Assembly: GCA_973895155.1 (NCBI GenBank)
Contig: OZ316893.1
Location: forward strand, 22,568,001 to 22,632,000
Length of the DNA: 64,000 bases
Source: Marsupella aquatica
Lineage: Eukaryota; Marchantiophyta
Direction of reading: 5' to 3'
Shown: in pieces, positions 35,520 through 45,600 of the stretch
How positions within the stretch are numbered: the stretch's first letter is position 1
Layout: each line of letters begins with the position of its first letter
Position numbers and translations under genes: made by a program
Notes under the pieces: model-generated
What the model saw: the letters and a program-made list of their open reading frames with translations, nothing else
Database searches by the model: none
What the model was told of the DNA's origin: nothing

Positions 35520-35935
35520 AAGTTTATTTTCTCACCTCAAAATCTGTTGCTCTACTTTACATCTTTTTCTGCTCAAAATATTTTTCTCTCCTTTGCACAC
35601 GTTTCTCTCCTTAACATCTTTTGTTCACCTAGACATATTTTCTCTCCTCAATTTTTTTCTCATCTCAACATCTATTTCTCTCCTCAATATCTTTTCTCTC
35701 CTGGACATATGTTTATCATTTGGACATCTTTTCTCTCTTTGACATCTTTTTCTCCCCTCTACTTCTTTTATCACCTCAACATCTTTTCCTCACCTCAACA
35801 TTATTCTTACCTCGACATCTATTCTCTCCTCAACATCTCTTCGCTCCTTGACATCTTTTATCGCCTCAACATCTTTTCTCTCCTCGACATCTTCTATCAC
35901 CTTGACATCTTTTGCTCACCTCAACATCTTTCATG
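35520..35935. repeat. CT-rich minisatellite at the 3' side of Helitron A
   Basis: The same degenerate unit as at 34760-35245 (CTCCTCGACATCTTTT and variants) runs to within about 20 bases of the Helitron 3' end. Confidence 0.82.
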
Positions 35936-36128
35936 CAACGCACGGGCATTGGGCTAGTATTTCTATAAGTAACAAGAACTAACGAGTGTTGGAGAGGGTA
36001 TATTGTATTTTGGAGAAATGTATGCAGAGAAAAGTATAATTTGGCAGGAAAAAAACTTTAGACTCATTTTTGGGCCCCCACCACAAATATGAACTTAAAG
36101 TTCATTCAATAAAACATCACCAACGCGC

Positions 36129-36260
36129 GTTACGGTGGGCCTCCCGTAGCCGCCCGGTGTGATGACCAAAGTCACCAGGGACCTTCAAGGGAATGACTTG
36201 ACTGCTGGACCTATATTATCCATCCTGGCCCTGAAAGTCACCACCGTGCATGCAATATTA
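36129..36260 (+). repeat. Dispersed ~145-bp repeat with near-palindromic core, copy 1
   Basis: It starts TTACGGTGGGCCTCCCGTAG, contains AAAGTCACCAGGGACCTTCA and runs on through CCTATATTATCCATCCTGGC to GTGCATGCAATA. Other copies show the second half before the first, so the copies derive from a tandem array entered at different points. Confidence 0.75.
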
Positions 36261-36399
36261 AGTGCATGAATCTTATTCGACGGGAAGTGGTGGGGAGAGT
36301 CAAGATATACTCTTTGTTATTGGATCCATATTAGGGACACCCTCTTTGGTCCCTTTTCAGCACCCGAAGGGGGAACCTGTTCTCTGTCATCTGGCTGTG

Positions 36400-36992
36400 C
36401 ATTATGGCTGAGCAGGAAGACATCAGATAATATTCTCATGGGTTCCCATATTTCAAGACTACAAAAGTGAGAGGCTCTAGGGGAGCACAAAGGGATTATT
36501 GGGATCTGAGACTTGGTCAGCAGGAGACATATGGCTTTGGCACAAGGATTTTATTGGGATCTGAGACTTGGTTGGCAGGTGGCATATGGAGATGGTGGTG
36601 AGTGGCAGTCTGGGGAGAATGGAGTATGCCTGTTGCCCAGTCTCTTTCCTGGCTGTTTCCTGATTGGATGGCTGCTATTGGTGCATGGTGGCTGCATTTG
36701 GTTGCTTGGGTTCACCCGGCTTAGTTTTTCCTGTTGGTCCCCCTTGTTCGGGGGTTCCACCTTCCCACTGTTACTGCCCCTTCTTTTTGGCAGTATGGGC
36801 TGGTGGATCCCATGGATTTCTCTATGGGGGTGCTCCTTCTCCTTGCCCCCCTTAATTGCTTCTTTTTTCTCTGCCTCCTTCCTTCAGGCAGTTTTTTTGG
36901 GGGGTTTCCCTGGTTTTTCTTGTTTTGTGCCCACGGGCCCTTTGCGGAATAAAGTTTCGGGGCTCATTCCCCTCAAAAAAAATAATAATAAA
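36400..36992 (+). mobile_element. 3' end of a poly(A)-tailed retroelement
   Basis: The plus strand shows an AATAAAG signal near 36950, then about 30 bases on an A-rich tail (CAAAAAAAATAATAATAAAA), the hallmark of LINE or other target-primed insertions. A short direct duplication (GGGATCTGAGACTTGGT) occurs at about 36500 and 36555. The 170-codon open frame over it is Trp/Gly/Leu-rich, has no domain and reads into the tail, so I do not call it a gene. The family is unknown. Confidence 0.45.
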
Positions 36993-37022
36993 AATAATAT
37001 ATATATATATATATATATATAT
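36993..37022. repeat. (AT)n microsatellite
   Basis: An uninterrupted run of about a dozen AT dinucleotides directly follows the A-rich tail. Confidence 0.9.
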
Positions 37023-37118
37023 TAAGAGCTCCAACTTGTTACGGTGGGCCTACCGTAGCCTCCCGGTGTGACGACCGAAGTCACCAGGGACCTTCAAGGA
37101 AATGACTGCTGGACCTCA
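37023..37118 (+). repeat. Dispersed ~145-bp repeat, copy 2 (left half of the retrotransposon target)
   Basis: It has GAGCTCCAACTTGTTACGG, GGCCTACCGTAG and GTCACCAGGGACCTTCAAGG, ending CTGGACCTCATATA where the non-LTR retrotransposon begins. The repeat resumes at 41253. Confidence 0.8.
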
Positions 37119-37290
37119 TATATCAGACTGCCAAAGAGCAGGGGCGCTGAACCGGGAGACAGGATCCCACAGGCCAAAAAACCCAATCAAGGGAAGACAA
37201 GAAAAAAGGCCAAAAGGCCAAAGAGCAAAAACAAAAAAGACCAGGCACAAGCCCAGCCCAAGGAGAACAAAGGACACACAAACCTAAGGA

Positions 37291-38060
37291 CTACCCAACT
37301 GCAAAGTGAAGGGCCTGATAAAGCTCCGTCGTGAACTGCATAGGGGGGTCAAGGAAGGGAATCCGACTAGACGCCCTGACTCCAACCACCTCTCCTCTAC
37401 GAAGGATAGTGAAGGCCTGTGCACGCTGAAGTGCAATGGACACCCGCTGTCTAAAAAAGGCTGTGATAACAGAGATGGGTGGATAAGGCCGCCGCTCGAC
37501 GTAATGAACCGCACAGGAACGCAAGAAATGGTCAAAAGTCGGGTGTAGCGCTCCAAAGACCTCCACGGCAAACGGGTAAAAAAGGTCCCTTGGGTAACGC
37601 GTAGCATAAGCCTCCTCCTTGAGGTGAGCAGCCCTCGTGGCAGCATGACCGGGGATATGGGCCGCGGACGCCAAATTGGCTCCACTTGTGGGGTCAGCAA
37701 CAACCACATCCCCAAGGGCACGAACACCAGCACGAGAGAAAACCAAATCAGCCCGACACCTGTCCGGAACTCCATCCTGGGGTGGTAACACATGTTGTTG
37801 CTCCATCATAACATGATACCCGGAATCACGAGCAATGGCGGCTACCACATCCCGTATGTCATCGTGTGTCGCCGTCCGCTCACTACCATGACCACATCGC
37901 AGGATATGGATTTCCCCCCTATCCAAGGGCGCCCCACAAACGCATGTGGGTTGCCCAAGGAGGCATGGGTGGGGAAGACCAAGTCTCCGCGCATGGAAGT
38001 GGTGAAGACAAAAGATCTCATACGAAAGGGGGCCCACAATGGGCTGGCAGATAACCAAGC
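37291..38060 (-). pseudogene. Retrotransposon ORF, CCHC knuckle and restriction-like endonuclease domain
   Basis: The frame 38058-37291 contains a Cys-x-Cys-x9-His-x3-Cys knuckle (CVCGAPLDRGEIHILRC), then HDDIRDVVAAIARDSGYHV. Next comes RADLVFSRAGVRALGDVVV, which fits the [RK]-x-D-x(10-14)-D pattern of PD-(D/E)xK endonucleases at the C-termini of R2-type retrotransposons. The domain nicks the target site to prime reverse transcription. It is joined to the preceding part by a frameshift near 38000. The truncated copy at 57100-57700 matches it closely in an open frame, which shows the domain limits well. Confidence 0.8.
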
Positions 38061-38099
38061 CCCCAAACCAACGCCCGAACCGGATAAAAAATGAGCACG

Positions 38100-39227
38100 A
38101 ACCAAGTCAGAAGGTGCGTCGGAAAGCATGCTAGAAAGGGTGAATCGGTGCATGCGATCAGAGATCACCTGTTGAACTCGGTCGGGACTGTCCAAAATAA
38201 CTCCCTCAAAAGCAGGGATCACGCTCTGCACATCCTCCGGTAATAAGGACCGGGCATGACGAAGCTGGACCTGAAAAGGGAGAGCTCCGTTCTCCACTCC
38301 CATGACCGGGTCAGAGAGGATAGGCCGAAGGTCCACAATGAAACGTGACGCCAAGGCGGGGGCCACTTGCGCCCAGCTGCCAAGAAACGCACGAGGAGCA
38401 GCAACCACAGCCGAGGACACCCCCAGACCACCTCCCAATGGGGGCAGAGACGCCTGCCTAGCCGCAAAAGAACCATCCTCTCCATCAAGGGCTCCAGGAC
38501 CGATGAGGTTACCAAAGACCCGCATCACGGTGGTGTCAAAGGAAGAGAGCAAGGACAAAAACACTGGGGTGGGGGGGGACCGTCCGCAGGAGGTAAGATG
38601 GTCGGCAAACAAAACACAAAACCAAAATCAAGAAGGCAATCTGGACATCTCCCAAAGCCACCAGCTGGTCAAGGTGCAAGACATCCTGGTCCAAGGCAGA
38701 CTGTAGAAACTCCTGCTCAAAGGCCAACCCCCCAAACGGCACCCCAAGGACCCGAATGCCATCATGTCTAATGGGGATATCAAGAGGGGGGGAGAATGAG
38801 TCCGGGAGAGGAAGATGGGACCAGACCCCACACTTCCTAGACTGTACTGACAAACCAATAATGGCAAGCTGCTGAACAAAATGGATATAGGCATCTCCAA
38901 GAAGCAAAGCAGGAGCAACAATGTGAGTATCGTCAGCAACGGAGGGGAACAAGCAACCTGGAAAGGCACTGGAAGATGCCCGTATGGCCCGAAGATGAGC
39001 CAAGGCAAACAACGCACCACCAAGGGGATCCCCCTGCTGAGTGCCGGACTCGGACATAATGGTGGAGTATGTCCCAGACGCCAGATGATCAGAGTAGACC
39101 AAGGGGGCAGGGGTCCCATAAAAATCTCGAGCAAAAGGGATGAGGGAAGCAATCTCCCCCCAGCATCCCGAAGCTCCTCAAAAATCACACGACGGGAGAC
39201 AGAGTTGAAGGCATTTGCAACATCCAC
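38100..39227 (-). pseudogene. Retrotransposon ORF, catalytic part of reverse transcriptase
   Basis: Reading resumes directly after the TAG with VDVANAFNSVSRRVIFEELR (palm motif A). After a frameshift near 39100 the frame 39102-38536 gives SGTQQGDPLGGALFAL (motif B) and SVADDTHIVAPA (motif C, with the ADD catalytic pair), then the thumb. A further shift near 38600 leads to 38612-37842, a helical connector region with PPLGGGLGVSSA. All catalytic aspartates expected of the reverse transcriptase are visible, but at least two frameshifts inactivate the copy. The enzyme would copy its RNA onto nicked chromosomal DNA. Confidence 0.82.
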
Positions 39228-40480
39228 CTAAATGACCCCCCAATTAGGGTGGAGGTCCAAAACGGCCCGCAAGCCATGTACCACACTCTCACAACCGCCC
39301 GGGGTGGCCACGCCAAACTGGTGGGGGAAGAAGTGTGATGCAAACAGGGCCCTCATCTGTAAACAAATGCAACGGCTAACCAAACGATACAGGACCTCCC
39401 CAATGGCCAGGGGTCGAACGCCACCAGTCTCCTTGTCCAAAGCCATGAGCCGACACGCCCCCAAGAGCTGAGCGACAACCGGCGGAATGCGGCCACCTGT
39501 AACATGAGCACAAACCTGGAACAACTCTGGGAAACCCGATGCCGAGTCATCGGGGGAGAAGCAGTCCCTGAGGTGCTCAAACCTCATCCCAGAGATGCCC
39601 CCAGCGGAAAGATGGGGCAAGTGAAGGAAGACAGAGGAAAATATCTCGCGAAAAAGGGAGAACTCAACCTCCGGAGAGAAACTCCCAATGAAACCTAGAA
39701 CCGCGCAAGAAGCCGGGGGATGAAGGGACCGAAGGGACCGAAGGGACCGAAGGGCCGCAACAGTCTCGATCGAAGGAGGAGAGGGGGAAAGGGGAACCAA
39801 GGAACGTGCGGCCCGAGAGAACTCCCCCTCCCGTCCCAACAAAAGACATCGGTGAAGGCGGCGTTGTACAGGAGGGACCAGCGGTTCCTCCTCAACCTCA
39901 GAGGCCCGAGAGGCCAACGCAAGAAGCCGGTGATAGAACTCCTCCTGAAGCAAAACCCAGTCCCTCGACAAAAACCGTTGCAACCTGGCAATGGTCTCTC
40001 TATGCCCGGCCGGGCCCCCCCGAGGAGGGAGAGTCAACACCCAATGAGGAAGCAAGAGGAGCAGGGACCAGGCACCGACATCAGTGGGGTCACGCGCCAG
40101 CCGGTCAAAAGGAAGACGAAAGATCTGCCGAAGCAGGGGCCGCAAGGGCACAGGAATCCGGGTATACAATCGAGGATGCCGAAAACTGGGATAAAGAGCT
40201 GCAAGGACATCCAGGTGGGCCAGCCAATCCCAGGAAGAAGGGGGGGCAGACGGGGGAGGGGGAAGGGGGGCAGGGGGAGCACAGAGGAGGAGGAAGCACG
40301 AAGAGCGGGACAAGAGCAACAATGACGAGTCAGACCAGATGGTTGGTACCAACTGTGACAAGCATCACACTGGACACGGGAATCAGAAGGAGAAGAGGGG
40401 GGGGAAGAGGGACGGAACCTGCGAGCTGAACGAGGGGTGGAAGATGGTGAAGCCATAGGGACAAGAGTGGTGGGAGGGGA
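39228..40480 (-). pseudogene. Retrotransposon ORF, zinc finger and first part of reverse transcriptase
   Basis: A probable start is the ATG near 40457 (MASPSSTPRSARRF). It is followed within 40 residues by CDACHSWYQPSGLTRHCCSC, a Cys2-His-Cys finger like those at the N-termini of R2-type proteins, which bind the target DNA. After a frameshift near 40280 a frame continues from 40361 to 39228 with the fingers/palm start of the enzyme: GGISGMRFEHLRD, ALDKETGGVRPLAIGEVLYRL and HQFGVATPGGCESVVHGLR. The frame stops at a TAG (about 39229-39231) exactly before VDVANAFNSVSR. A Gln codon CAG is the likely ancestor, as Gln-Val-Asp fits this family position. Confidence 0.82.
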
Positions 40481-41252
40481 ACTAGGATAGGAGGGAGTTC
40501 CATGGGAAAAAGCTGGGATAAAGGGTGGGGGCAAAGGAAAAGAAAAGAAAATAAATGAACGGAACGATGAAAAAAGGGTACAAGAACAACACCGGAAAAC
40601 ACGAGCAAAACAAAAACAGAAATGAAGGAACAAGGGATGGATGTCCAAGACAAAGAACCTCAACCCAATAGTGGCAAGCCGCACTAAACCCATAAACCTG
40701 GTGACCCGGAGGAACGCCTCCAATGACTGGACGAAAAAAAAACCCCGCGGACGCAGAGCCAGAGCGCGAACGGGTACCACCTTTGGTGGGGGCCCAGCCC
40801 CACCAGCCAAACCAGGTCCAAGGCCTCCAGGCACGAATCCGCAGGGGAAAATCCGGGGCCGCAAGAAATCCAACCCAACCGGGGGGGGGCGACCTTCCCA
40901 GGCCCAGGGCCGACAATCCCGGTGCAAGGCCGTCCTTGCTGGGCTCAGGGCCGCCCTTCCCGGGCGCAGGGCTGAGCCCCCGGCGTCAGCCCAGGCCGAT
41001 GACCTCCGCTCCTGGGAGCCGGGGGACCCTCATAATTACCCCACGCCTCCCGAAACTCCCCGCTCCACGCCGCTCCTCGCCCGGTCTCCCACCTCCGCTG
41101 CACCGCACCCCCGTTGCCCAGCGCTGCTCCGCTCCATTTCCCCGCTCCGTTTCTTGCTTGGCCTGAATGGTGTTTTGGCCTGGCTTGTCTTCAGAATCAG
41201 TTACTTTGGGCAATACATGAGTTGTCACTGCACGCATGAAAGCAAGTTAAAG

Positions 41253-41372
41253 CCTATATTATACATCCTGGCCCTGAAAGTCACCACCGTGCATGCAATA
41301 ATAAGAGCTCCAACTTGTTACGGTGGGCCTACCGTAGCCACCTGGTTTGACGACCAAAGTCACAAGATTCAG
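41253..41372 (+). repeat. Dispersed ~145-bp repeat, copy 3 (right side of the retrotransposon)
   Basis: It runs CCTATATTATACATCCTGGC, AAAGTCACCACCGTGCATGC, GAGCTCCAACTTGTTACGG and GGCCTACCGTAGCC. With copy 2 it reconstructs at least two head-to-tail units before the insertion. Confidence 0.8.
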
Positions 41373-41560
41373 GGAGACAGAGTCCCTGTTTTGTCATTAA
41401 ATGCGTCTTGGTTTTCCCCCACACAACACCTCACCGGAAGACCCTCCTCGTTTTTGTGTCCCACTTTTTTCAGGCCAGGCTTTTTGGGTCCCTTGGCTGC
41501 CCCTGCCCATCCCATGCTTGGGCAGCCCTTAAAACCTCGCCCTTTTTGGTAACCCCTTTA
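41373..41560 (+). repeat. Dispersed repeat S, single copy
   Basis: It contains TTTTGTCATTAAATGC, TTTTTGTGTCCCA and TGCCCATCCCATGCTTGGGC. The same sequence occurs inverted and doubled at 44262-44555. Confidence 0.75.
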
Positions 41561-44089
41561 TTTCTATATTTTTATTTCTATATTTTTATTTTAAATAATG
41601 GGTTCTCTGGCCCGCTCTCTGGCCATTAGTCAGATTTTTTTGACTTTATTTACGGACCCCACTAGAGGTTCCTTCCAAAATTCCTGGCACCACAGCATGC
41701 CACATCAGCAACAACCGCAACAAACAAGAATGGTCATGTTTGCGCAACGAATAAACTCCTCTCCATCTTGTTTACGTCACTTTTCGTGTAATTTTATGGA
41801 CGCCATGCCGTCAAAACATAATGTAAAAGTAAATAAAAGTTCATCCAAATCTATTGATACAAAGGGCGAGATTAAAAACATTCACCCATATTCTCTTTAC
41901 TTAAATTTATAAATGTTTTTTTATAAAAGTAAATAGTGTTCAACGTAAACAGTAACCGTATTCCTGTGTAACTGCCGAAATAAAACCGTCGGAACAAAAG
42001 AAGCACATCAACATTTCGAAAGGGAGGAAGGCTTTTGATGAAAGTAATGAAAAGAGGAAAGCTCGAAAGGAGTTTTGCCTCTTGAAGTGCAAAGTAAAGA
42101 GGAATGTTGGAGAAACAAAATAAAAAAAGATCAGAAGCCGAATGAAGAAAGGAAAAATGAGAACTGATCGAGGATAGAAAAGAGGCGCAGCACATCTTAA
42201 TCAGAAACAAATAGATCGAGCAGAAAGAAGGAGAAGCAAAGAGAATCGATAAGGACATTGAGAAGATCGATAAGGACTGATCGACCTCAACTACTCTAGC
42301 AGATCACTGAAGCTCAACGTAGTAGTCCACTAATCGAATAAAAACAGGTGGGGGTCCACGAACTAATTTGAAAGTTTGAAACATGGAAATAAAACCCAAG
42401 ATAAGGCGAGAGTAGTCACCAATTGCAAGAAGAACTAAACCCTCCCTACAAATATAATTTTTTTCAGGCAGGAATTCCTCTCAGCATTGAGTGTGGTTGC
42501 ATTGAGGTCTCTTTTGTAGGAACAAAATTATCTCAGATTCCAGAAAAGAACTATCTGGTTGAAGGAGAATGTATATGTGACATTTCCAAAGAACAAAAAT
42601 TGTCAAACCAGGAAGCAGGATACCAAAGGCAAGTGACTCAATAAAGGGGTGAAAACATTAGCCTAACCTCTGTAAGATTAAAGAGCCAAAATAAGCCTGA
42701 GTCCGAACAACTGCAAAAATGACTAAAATAACTACAACCCTACAGACAAAAATTGCTGGCATGAATCAAAGGATGGCAAAAAGTCTGGTTTGGTTGAAGA
42801 ATGGAGTTGAGAAAAGACAAAGAAAGGAATTTCACGGCAGAAACTAAACGATCACAAAAAGCGCCAGCAAAATACTTTATGGGTCCCCTCTAGGTAAATA
42901 TATTCGTGACTAGCCCCTCACTTTTCAAATATACTTAATGGGGCCCCTTGTCCCTGCAACCCTTTCTCGTGACCTGTGTCAGTAATTCTTTTCTGCATTT
43001 TTTAATTTTAACATAATCCTACAATTATCTACATCAGTCCACCAAATGTACTCTCTAGAAGCAATTTTAAGTGTACACTTGCTTAAAATAAATAGATAAC
43101 ATATGTACAAAGTATTTAGCCCTTGTCACTCCCATATTCATTTTTTTCATGTTTTGAAATACTTGTGCAAGGTAAGTACTACTTTAAGGTACCTAATATT
43201 TACTCTCTTTAGTTATTCCATCTCAATTTTTTGGGCAGTACACCTGAAAGTATTTCTCCAAAGCATAGTCTTACCTGAACTTTAGTAAGGCGAGTCAATG
43301 GTTTTGGGTACTATTTTTTAAAATTTGTTTTCTGCAAATAAACCACGTGTGATTTAAGCAATTCTTTGATGCTATTTTGCCAAAAAAAAAGGAGTCCAAC
43401 GTGAGTATTTCCTAAATACACCAAGTTCTTTTTGTGTCACTTTGAGCAAACATAGAGACGTGAATTGTGATATGATTTTGATAGCTAATAATTTAGTGGT
43501 TGTTTCACCAACATTGAGCTCAAGTTTTAAGGTCATATAACTGCTTTTACATTTGTTACTATGTGCATCCTAATGCTCATGTTTATGAATTCAATTGATG
43601 CCTTGTGAATTCAATTAGTGCATTTTGTACTAAGCTAAACAATAAAAATTACCATTTAAGTGACATTGTGTAAATTGCCTGAAATTCTCTAGCTAGGTGC
43701 TCACATCTGAAAAAAACTTTCACAAAAATAACACCAACAAAATGCTCAAGTCTAACATGAATATTTCCACAAAGGTTTTTGGCAAAATAGCATCAAAGAA
43801 TTCTTTAAGGGCCCTTGATTTAACTGCAAAAAACAAATTTTAAAAAATAGCACCCAAATAGCATCGGTGAGACACCCGGATTTCTTTTTTTTTGCCTTGA
43901 AAACCGAAAGCAGGCCCATCCAACAGAGGATAGACGTCCTGCTTTGGAGCATGCATTTCTATGTAGGGCAGCCACAAGGAGACAATACCCAGGGATCCGA
44001 CAGGGACCCAGACCAGGAGGGAGAGAGGATTAAACCAGAACCCAAAGTGGGCAACCAGGGCTGAGGAGATAATCAATACTCCCACCATT
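41561..44089. other. AT-rich spacer, no gene
   Basis: None of the small open frames (for example 42423-42644 on the plus strand, 41872-42258 on the minus) carries a recognisable domain. At 41570-41590 a TATTTCTATATTTT unit is doubled. Confidence 0.55.
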
Positions 44090-44116
44090 ACACCCCACAC
44101 ACACACACACACATAC
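44090..44116. repeat. (CA)n microsatellite
   Basis: About ten CA dinucleotides occur in a row with one or two interruptions. Confidence 0.9.
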
Positions 44117-44261
44117 CCTCCACACCCCTTATGTGTGGAGGGAGGATTGGAGAAATTGGGGGAAGACATAGAAAGGGGATAAGGGAAAGAGTAGATGCTT
44201 GCCATAAACACTCCTTCGTGTCATGGCAACTTTGTTCACCACCCTTTTGTTCAACAAACAG

Positions 44262-44555
44262 TCAGCAGCAGGAAGGGTGGGGTTTGAAGGGCTGCCCAGG
44301 CATGGGATGGGCAGGGGCAGCAAGGGAACCCCAAAAAGGTTGGCCTGAAACTGACTTGTGACACAAAAATGAGGAGAGTCTTCAGGTGGGGTGTTGGGCA
44401 GGAAGGGTGTGATTTTAAGGGCTGCCCAGGCATGGGATGGGCAGGGGCAACTAGGGAACCCAAAAAGGCTGGCTTGAAACTGAATTGTGACACAAAAATG
44501 AGGAGGGTGGGGTGTGGGGGAGAACCGAGGTGCATTTAATGACAAAACATGGGCT
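44262..44555 (-). repeat. Dispersed repeat S, two tandem units of about 130 bp, inverted to 41.4 kb
   Basis: GGGCTGCCCAGGCATGGGAT occurs at 44289 and again at 44419, each followed by GGGCAGGGGCA, CCAAAAAGG and GACACAAAAATGAGGAG. Read on the minus strand these match 41400-41550. The minus-strand open frames here follow the 130-bp unit and are not genes. Confidence 0.85.
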
Positions 44556-44610
44556 AGTCTCCGTAAATCCTGCAAGGCACCAATTTCCAGGGCAAGATGC
44601 CAACTATAGT

Positions 44611-44755
44611 GTACATCCTGGCCCTGAAAGTCACTACTGTGCATGCAATAATGATAGCTCCAACTTGTAATGGTGGGCCTACCATAGCCGCCCAGTGTGA
44701 CGACCGAAGTCACCAGGGACCTTCAAGGAAATGACTACTGGACCTATACTATACA
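44611..44755 (+). repeat. Dispersed ~145-bp repeat, copy 4, complete unit
   Basis: A whole unit runs from TACATCCTGGCCCTGAAAG to CCTATACTATAC, with the core changed to AATGGTGGGCCTACCAT. It directly abuts Helitron C. Confidence 0.8.
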
Positions 44756-44759
44756 CTCA

Positions 44760-45600
44760 CTAGCTCGATATCTTTGCGTTGCATAAAAAATGTTGTGACA
44801 CTCGAGATGTCATTATGTGAAAAATGTCATGAACTAAAAAAATGTTGTTAAGAAAAGAGAAGTTGTGACGCCCAAGATGTCATTATGTGAAATATGTCGT
44901 GAAGTGAAAAGGTTTCGTTAAGAAAAAAAAGTCATTTCGCCAATTAAAGATATCATTATGTGAAAATTGATGTTGTCAAGTACTAACATGTCGTTAGTAT
45001 GTGAAAGATGTCATCAAGTAAAATGATGTTGTGATGCCAAAAGGGTCATTTTGTGAAAGATGTAGTGAAGAGAAAAGATGTTTTTACGTAAAAGTGAGCC
45101 CCTTGCCTGACACCTTATAATAAATGCCTCTGCCATGATCTTTATTATGTTTTTGTTTCTTTGGTAGTGAAAATGATGCCAAAAAATGATTATAAAAACT
45201 CACCCCAAATATTGGAATAATAGTTTCATTGTAATTTGATTAGTGTAGGTAGTACACTTATTGACTAAAGTAGTATCTGCAATTTAACTCCTCCAAATGT
45301 TACACAAACTATGCAATATTATTCTATTGAGTAACTATGTACACCCTATTGAGTAATATGTACAGTATTTCCTTTGATCATGGATTGATCCTGGTGCATT
45401 GTGTGACCATAGTACCTTGAATTTGTTGATCTCATTCGTGATTCTCTTGGTAACAATGGTGTGACTCTTTTCCTTTCACACTAAATTAAATTCACTTTTT
45501 GGCTTTTTCCTTCTCTCTAACAGGATTTCTCATTTTTTGTGCCCTGCAAATTTGAATGACAACCACTCCAAAACAAATGGCGCGACTCTTTAGTATAGGA
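44760..45600 (-). mobile_element. Helitron C, 0.84 kb, minus strand
   Basis: Read on the minus strand it starts TCCTATACTAAAGAGTCGCG at 45600 and ends ATGCAACGCAAAGATATCGA-GCTAG at 44760, followed by T (44759). The 3' end shares ATGCAACGC with Helitron A. Just inside the 3' end, 44780-45090 is a degenerate minisatellite whose minus-strand unit (TTCACATAATGACATCTC) resembles the CT-rich units of Helitrons A and B. There is no gene inside. The base before the 5' end is C rather than the expected A, so that border is slightly less sure. Confidence 0.7.

Larger units (their letters stand above)
33042..35957 (+). mobile_element. Helitron A, 2.9 kb, non-autonomous
   Basis: It begins with TCTACTTACTATAATATA and ends with GCATTGGGCTAG, the TC...CTAG ends of plant Helitrons, and sits between A (33041) and T (35958) with no target duplication. 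The uninterrupted unit at 32861-32870 reads AGTA|TATTTC, confirming both borders to the base. No Rep/helicase gene is seen, so it moved with help from elsewhere. Before the 3' end lies a long CT-rich minisatellite. The 5' end continues with AATCCCGCC, shared with nested Helitron B. Confidence 0.9.
32836..36110. repeat. 177-bp tandem duplication whose second unit is split by a Helitron
   Basis: Unit 1 runs from the CTAAGAAGGG at 32841 to 33017. Unit 2 starts at 33018 with the same CTAAGAAGGGCATTGATGAT, is interrupted at 33041/33042, and resumes at 35958 with TATTTCTATA and AACAAGAACTAACGAGTG to about 36110. Shared blocks include TATTGTATTTTGGAGAAATG and GAACTTAAAGTTCAT. Unit 1 is the empty site for the Helitron. 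Confidence 0.9.
37119..41252 (-). mobile_element. Non-LTR retrotransposon with restriction-like endonuclease, near full length
   Basis: The element reads on the minus strand and splits a copy of the ~145-bp repeat, which continues at 41253 with CCTATATTATACATCC. The two flanks share a short CCT(C)ATAT-like duplication. Its 5' part (40930-41252) is GC-rich and non-coding. The coding order is N-terminal zinc finger, reverse transcriptase, CCHC knuckle and restriction-like endonuclease, the layout of R2-type and related early-branching non-LTR elements. The 3' end is a short AT tail, not poly(A). A second, 5'-truncated copy is at 56895-57875. Frameshifts and a stop make it non-functional. Confidence 0.8.

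Noticed and set aside
34772-35957. Phe/Ser/Leu-rich open frames that look like membrane proteins
   Set aside because: They read a degenerate CT-rich minisatellite inside Helitrons.
36513-37025. 170-codon frame with a Trp/Gly-rich product
   Set aside because: It runs into a poly(A)-like tail and an AT microsatellite, so it is the 3' end of a retroelement, not a gene.
37842-40920. Long plus-strand open frames (for example 39720-40325, 39806-40429, 40641-41552)
   Set aside because: They are shadows of the minus-strand retrotransposon frames in GC-rich DNA and carry no domain.
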